A stretch of DNA of 7,604 bases from Candidatus Delongbacteria bacterium. Its GTDB lineage: Bacteria > UBA4055. Position 1 is the first letter of the stretch, and every line of letters begins with the position of its first letter. A model generated the notes under the pieces. The model was given only the letters and a program-made list of their open reading frames with translations. It did not search any database and was not told the origin of the DNA. Positions 6,267 through 7,604 of this stretch are shown here, piece by piece. The stretch lies in assembly GCA_013139625.1 (NCBI GenBank), contig WTAK01000106.1:1-7604 (forward strand), in the 5' to 3' direction. The translations under genes were made by a program, and so were the position numbers.

Positions 6267-7048
6267 TTGAAAAGAAAAAATTTTTAGGATTAAAGTCAAC
6301 CACACAGATATTCAAGATCTGTAATGAATTAGAATTACAGAGAAATATTCTACTATCAGGAAAAGAGATAGGTATCTCTCTCTTACAGAATTTTTCAGAA
6401 TATTTACTAGACTCTCAAAGAAACGATATCGCAATAAATATTGAAAACATCATATCAGAGAAAGACAAACGTTCTCAACTGGAGAAGATACATTTTCTAT
6501 TTCATGAGCTCAGAGAAGAAGCAGGTTATCCTATCTCCGAAAAACAATTTATAAAAAGCTCTAAAGACAAGGTTGCTTTATCTCAAGTAAAGAAAACCGA
6601 TCTTGTCATCGTCCTCGAAAACCTCAGGTCAGCATTTAACGTTGGATCAATAATCAGATCAGCAGAATGTTTTGGAATTAAAGAGATCATTACAACAGGA
6701 ATTACACCCCAGATCACTGATAAAAAAGTTATTAAGACGGCTAAAGATACTGGAAAAAATGTTTGTTTTAGTTTCAGGGAAGATATCTTAGAGGTTATTC
6801 AGGAACTTAAAGATCATGAATACACTGTTATAGGTGCTGAAACAGGGGAAGGGAGCATTAGCTTAAGTAAGTATCAGTTTCAAAGTAAAACAGCTGTGAT
6901 ATTCGGTAATGAGGAGATCGGTCTAACTCAAAAAGCTGTTAATCTATGTGATGATATTGTTGAGATAGAGATGAAAGGATTAAAGAATTCATTGAATGTT
7001 TCAAATGCGGCTTCGATATTTTTATTTGAATATAATAGACAGATGTAG
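6263..7048 (+). CDS. SpoU/TrmH-family (SPOUT) RNA 2'-O-ribose methyltransferase
   Basis: A 261-residue cytosolic enzyme predicted to transfer methyl from S-adenosylmethionine to a ribose 2'-OH of rRNA or tRNA, usually as a dimer. The catalytic domain is residues 112-261. Motif 1 is L-E-N-L-R-S-A-F-N-V-G-S-I-I-R-S-A-E at 118-135, with Asn126 and the catalytic-type Arg132. Motif 2 is F-G-N-E-E-I-G-L at 214-221, with Glu217. Motif 3 is K-G-L-K-N-S-L-N-V-S-N-A-A at 238-250, forming the AdoMet-binding knot. Motif 3 usually begins I-P-M; here it is I-E-M (235-237). The N-terminal 110 residues are helical, charged and not recognisable; they could guide RNA choice. The RNA target cannot be read from sequence. 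The ATG overlaps the PhoU-like TGA by four bases (ATGA) and lacks a clear ribosome binding site, so translation is probably coupled. A functional link to phosphate uptake is not evident. The TAG stop lies in the 37-nt palindrome. Confidence 0.92.
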   Translation: MIEKKKFLGLKSTTQIFKICNELELQRNILLSGKEIGISLLQNFSEYLLDSQRNDIAINIENIISEKDKRSQLEKIHFLFHELREEAGYPISEKQFIKSSKDKVALSQVKKTDLVIVLENLRSAFNVGSIIRSAECFGIKEIITTGITPQITDKKVIKTAKDTGKNVCFSFREDILEVIQELKDHEYTVIGAETGEGSISLSKYQFQSKTAVIFGNEEIGLTQKAVNLCDDIVEIEMKGLKNSLNVSNAASIFLFEYNRQM

Positions 7049-7077
7049 AGACGTAGCACTGCTACGTCTTTACATCT
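7041..7077. repeat. 37-nt palindrome between convergent genes, containing both stop codons
   Basis: AGACGTAGC (7049-7057) and GCTACGTCT (7061-7069) are perfect inverted arms around ACT. The pairing continues outward through one G-U pair (7048/7070) into AGATGTA (7041-7047) and TACATCT (7071-7077), giving about 17 bp per arm. The left arm ends the methyltransferase gene (TAG at 7046-7048) and the right arm ends ispG on the other strand (TAA, 7072-7070). The hairpin could stop transcription or protect 3' ends of both transcripts, but no run of T longer than three follows it on either strand, so a classical intrinsic terminator is not assured. The TGTAGAGACGTAGC core resembles a short palindrome I recall as dispersed between genes in several bacterial groups. 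Confidence 0.85.
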
Positions 7078-7604
7078 TCAATATTTCATTGATCAGAGTA
7101 TCAACCACCTCTTTCTGAGGTATTTTTTTTACGATCTGACCTTTTATAAAAAGTAGAAATTCATTTTTTCCACCGGCAATACCGATGTCAGCTTCTCTAG
7201 CTTCACCAGGACCATTCACGGCACATCCCATAACGGCGACATTCAGATTAGCTTTTATCTTCAATTTCTTAAGTTTATTTTCCAATTCCTCAACAGTATC
7301 AGCAAGATCAACTTCAGTTCTACCACAGGTAGGACAAGAAATTATATTTATTCCACCGCTATGAAGCTTAAGCGATCTTAAGATCTCTCTTGCAGTATAG
7401 ATCTCCTGATCAACATCTCCAGTTAAAGAAACTCGTATAGTATCACCAATACCCTCGTTTAGAAGAATTCCCATACCAACTGCAGACTTAATAGAACCTG
7501 TGAAATAACTACCTGCTTCAGTTACACCGAGATGCAAAGGATAGTCATATAATTTGCTAATCAAACGGTAGGAATCTACCATTAGCATAACATCAGATGA
7601 TTTC
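7070..7604 (-). CDS. ispG: 4-hydroxy-3-methylbut-2-enyl-diphosphate synthase, C-terminal part (cut by window edge)
   Basis: IspG (GcpE) reductively converts methylerythritol 2,4-cyclodiphosphate to HMBPP, the penultimate step of the MEP isoprenoid pathway, using a [4Fe-4S] cluster. The visible 177 residues run from the end of the TIM barrel to the stop. They include V-D-S-Y-R, L-H-L-G-V-T-E-A-G, G-I-G-D-T-I-R-V-S-L, then the cluster ligands C-P-T-C in I-S-C-P-T-C-G-R and the third Cys and Glu in M-G-C-A-V-N-G-P-G-E. The Cys-to-Glu spacing equals that of E. coli IspG. The barrel passes straight into the Fe-S domain with no inserted domain, so this is the short bacterial form, unlike the long form of plants and Bacteroidota. 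The reading frame is open through 7604 (K-S-S-D-V before the first internal Met), so the true start lies beyond the edge. It converges on the methyltransferase gene. Confidence 0.97.
   Translation of the reverse strand, partial: KSSDVMLMVDSYRLISKLYDYPLHLGVTEAGSYFTGSIKSAVGMGILLNEGIGDTIRVSLTGDVDQEIYTAREILRSLKLHSGGINIISCPTCGRTEVDLADTVEELENKLKKLKIKANLNVAVMGCAVNGPGEAREADIGIAGGKNEFLLFIKGQIVKKIPQKEVVDTLINEILKM

Noticed and set aside
7049..7076. Classical rho-independent terminator call on the palindrome
   Set aside because: The stem is strong, but no T-tract of usual length follows on either strand, so it is listed as a palindromic repeat with possible terminator function only.

Overview
The window is AT-rich bacterial chromosome (about one-third G+C by eye) with densely packed genes, strong GGAG-type ribosome binding sites and no visible phage, insertion sequence, tRNA, rRNA or CRISPR. 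Two predicted outer-membrane-directed lipoproteins and a secreted beta-barrel protein indicate a Gram-negative (diderm) organism. The style of the envelope proteins (a DNRLRE-like lipoprotein, a FadL/OmpP1-like barrel with an aromatic/basic C-terminus, and a TPR lipoprotein) recalls poorly cultured lineages of the Fibrobacterota-Chlorobiota-Bacteroidota (FCB) group. The IspG fragment is the short two-domain type, which argues against Bacteroidota proper. This placement is inference, not proof.

Left half, minus strand (4143 down to 1): one apparent operon reading DNRLRE-like lipoprotein, then outer-membrane barrel, then TPR lipoprotein, then rpiB (cut by the left edge). Gaps are 4, 28 and 9 bp, and two of the ribosome binding sites lie in the end of the preceding gene. 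The first three genes look like parts of one envelope assembly of unknown function. rpiB is a pentose-phosphate enzyme that appears simply to share the transcript.

Middle (4144-4396): a 253-bp divergent intergenic region, the only sizeable non-coding stretch. It holds candidate promoters for both directions. Upstream of the phosphate transporter there are tandem 11-bp-periodic repeats laid out like a Pho box. A related TTAGG motif lies at nearly the same offset from the opposite promoter.

Right half, plus strand (4397-7048): an operon of a Na+/phosphate symporter of the NptA/SLC34 family, a separate PhoU-like protein (often the C-terminal domain of such transporters) and a SpoU/TrmH-family RNA 2'-O-methyltransferase. 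The methyltransferase start overlaps the PhoU-like stop by ATGA. From the right edge, minus strand (7604-7070), comes the C-terminal part of ispG of the MEP isoprenoid pathway. The convergent pair is separated by a near-perfect 37-nt palindrome that contains the stop codons of both genes.

Most genes are ordinary. The less usual parts are the three-gene envelope module, the internal duplication in its first lipoprotein, the 11-bp repeat array in the divergent promoter region, and the stop-codon-bearing palindrome.
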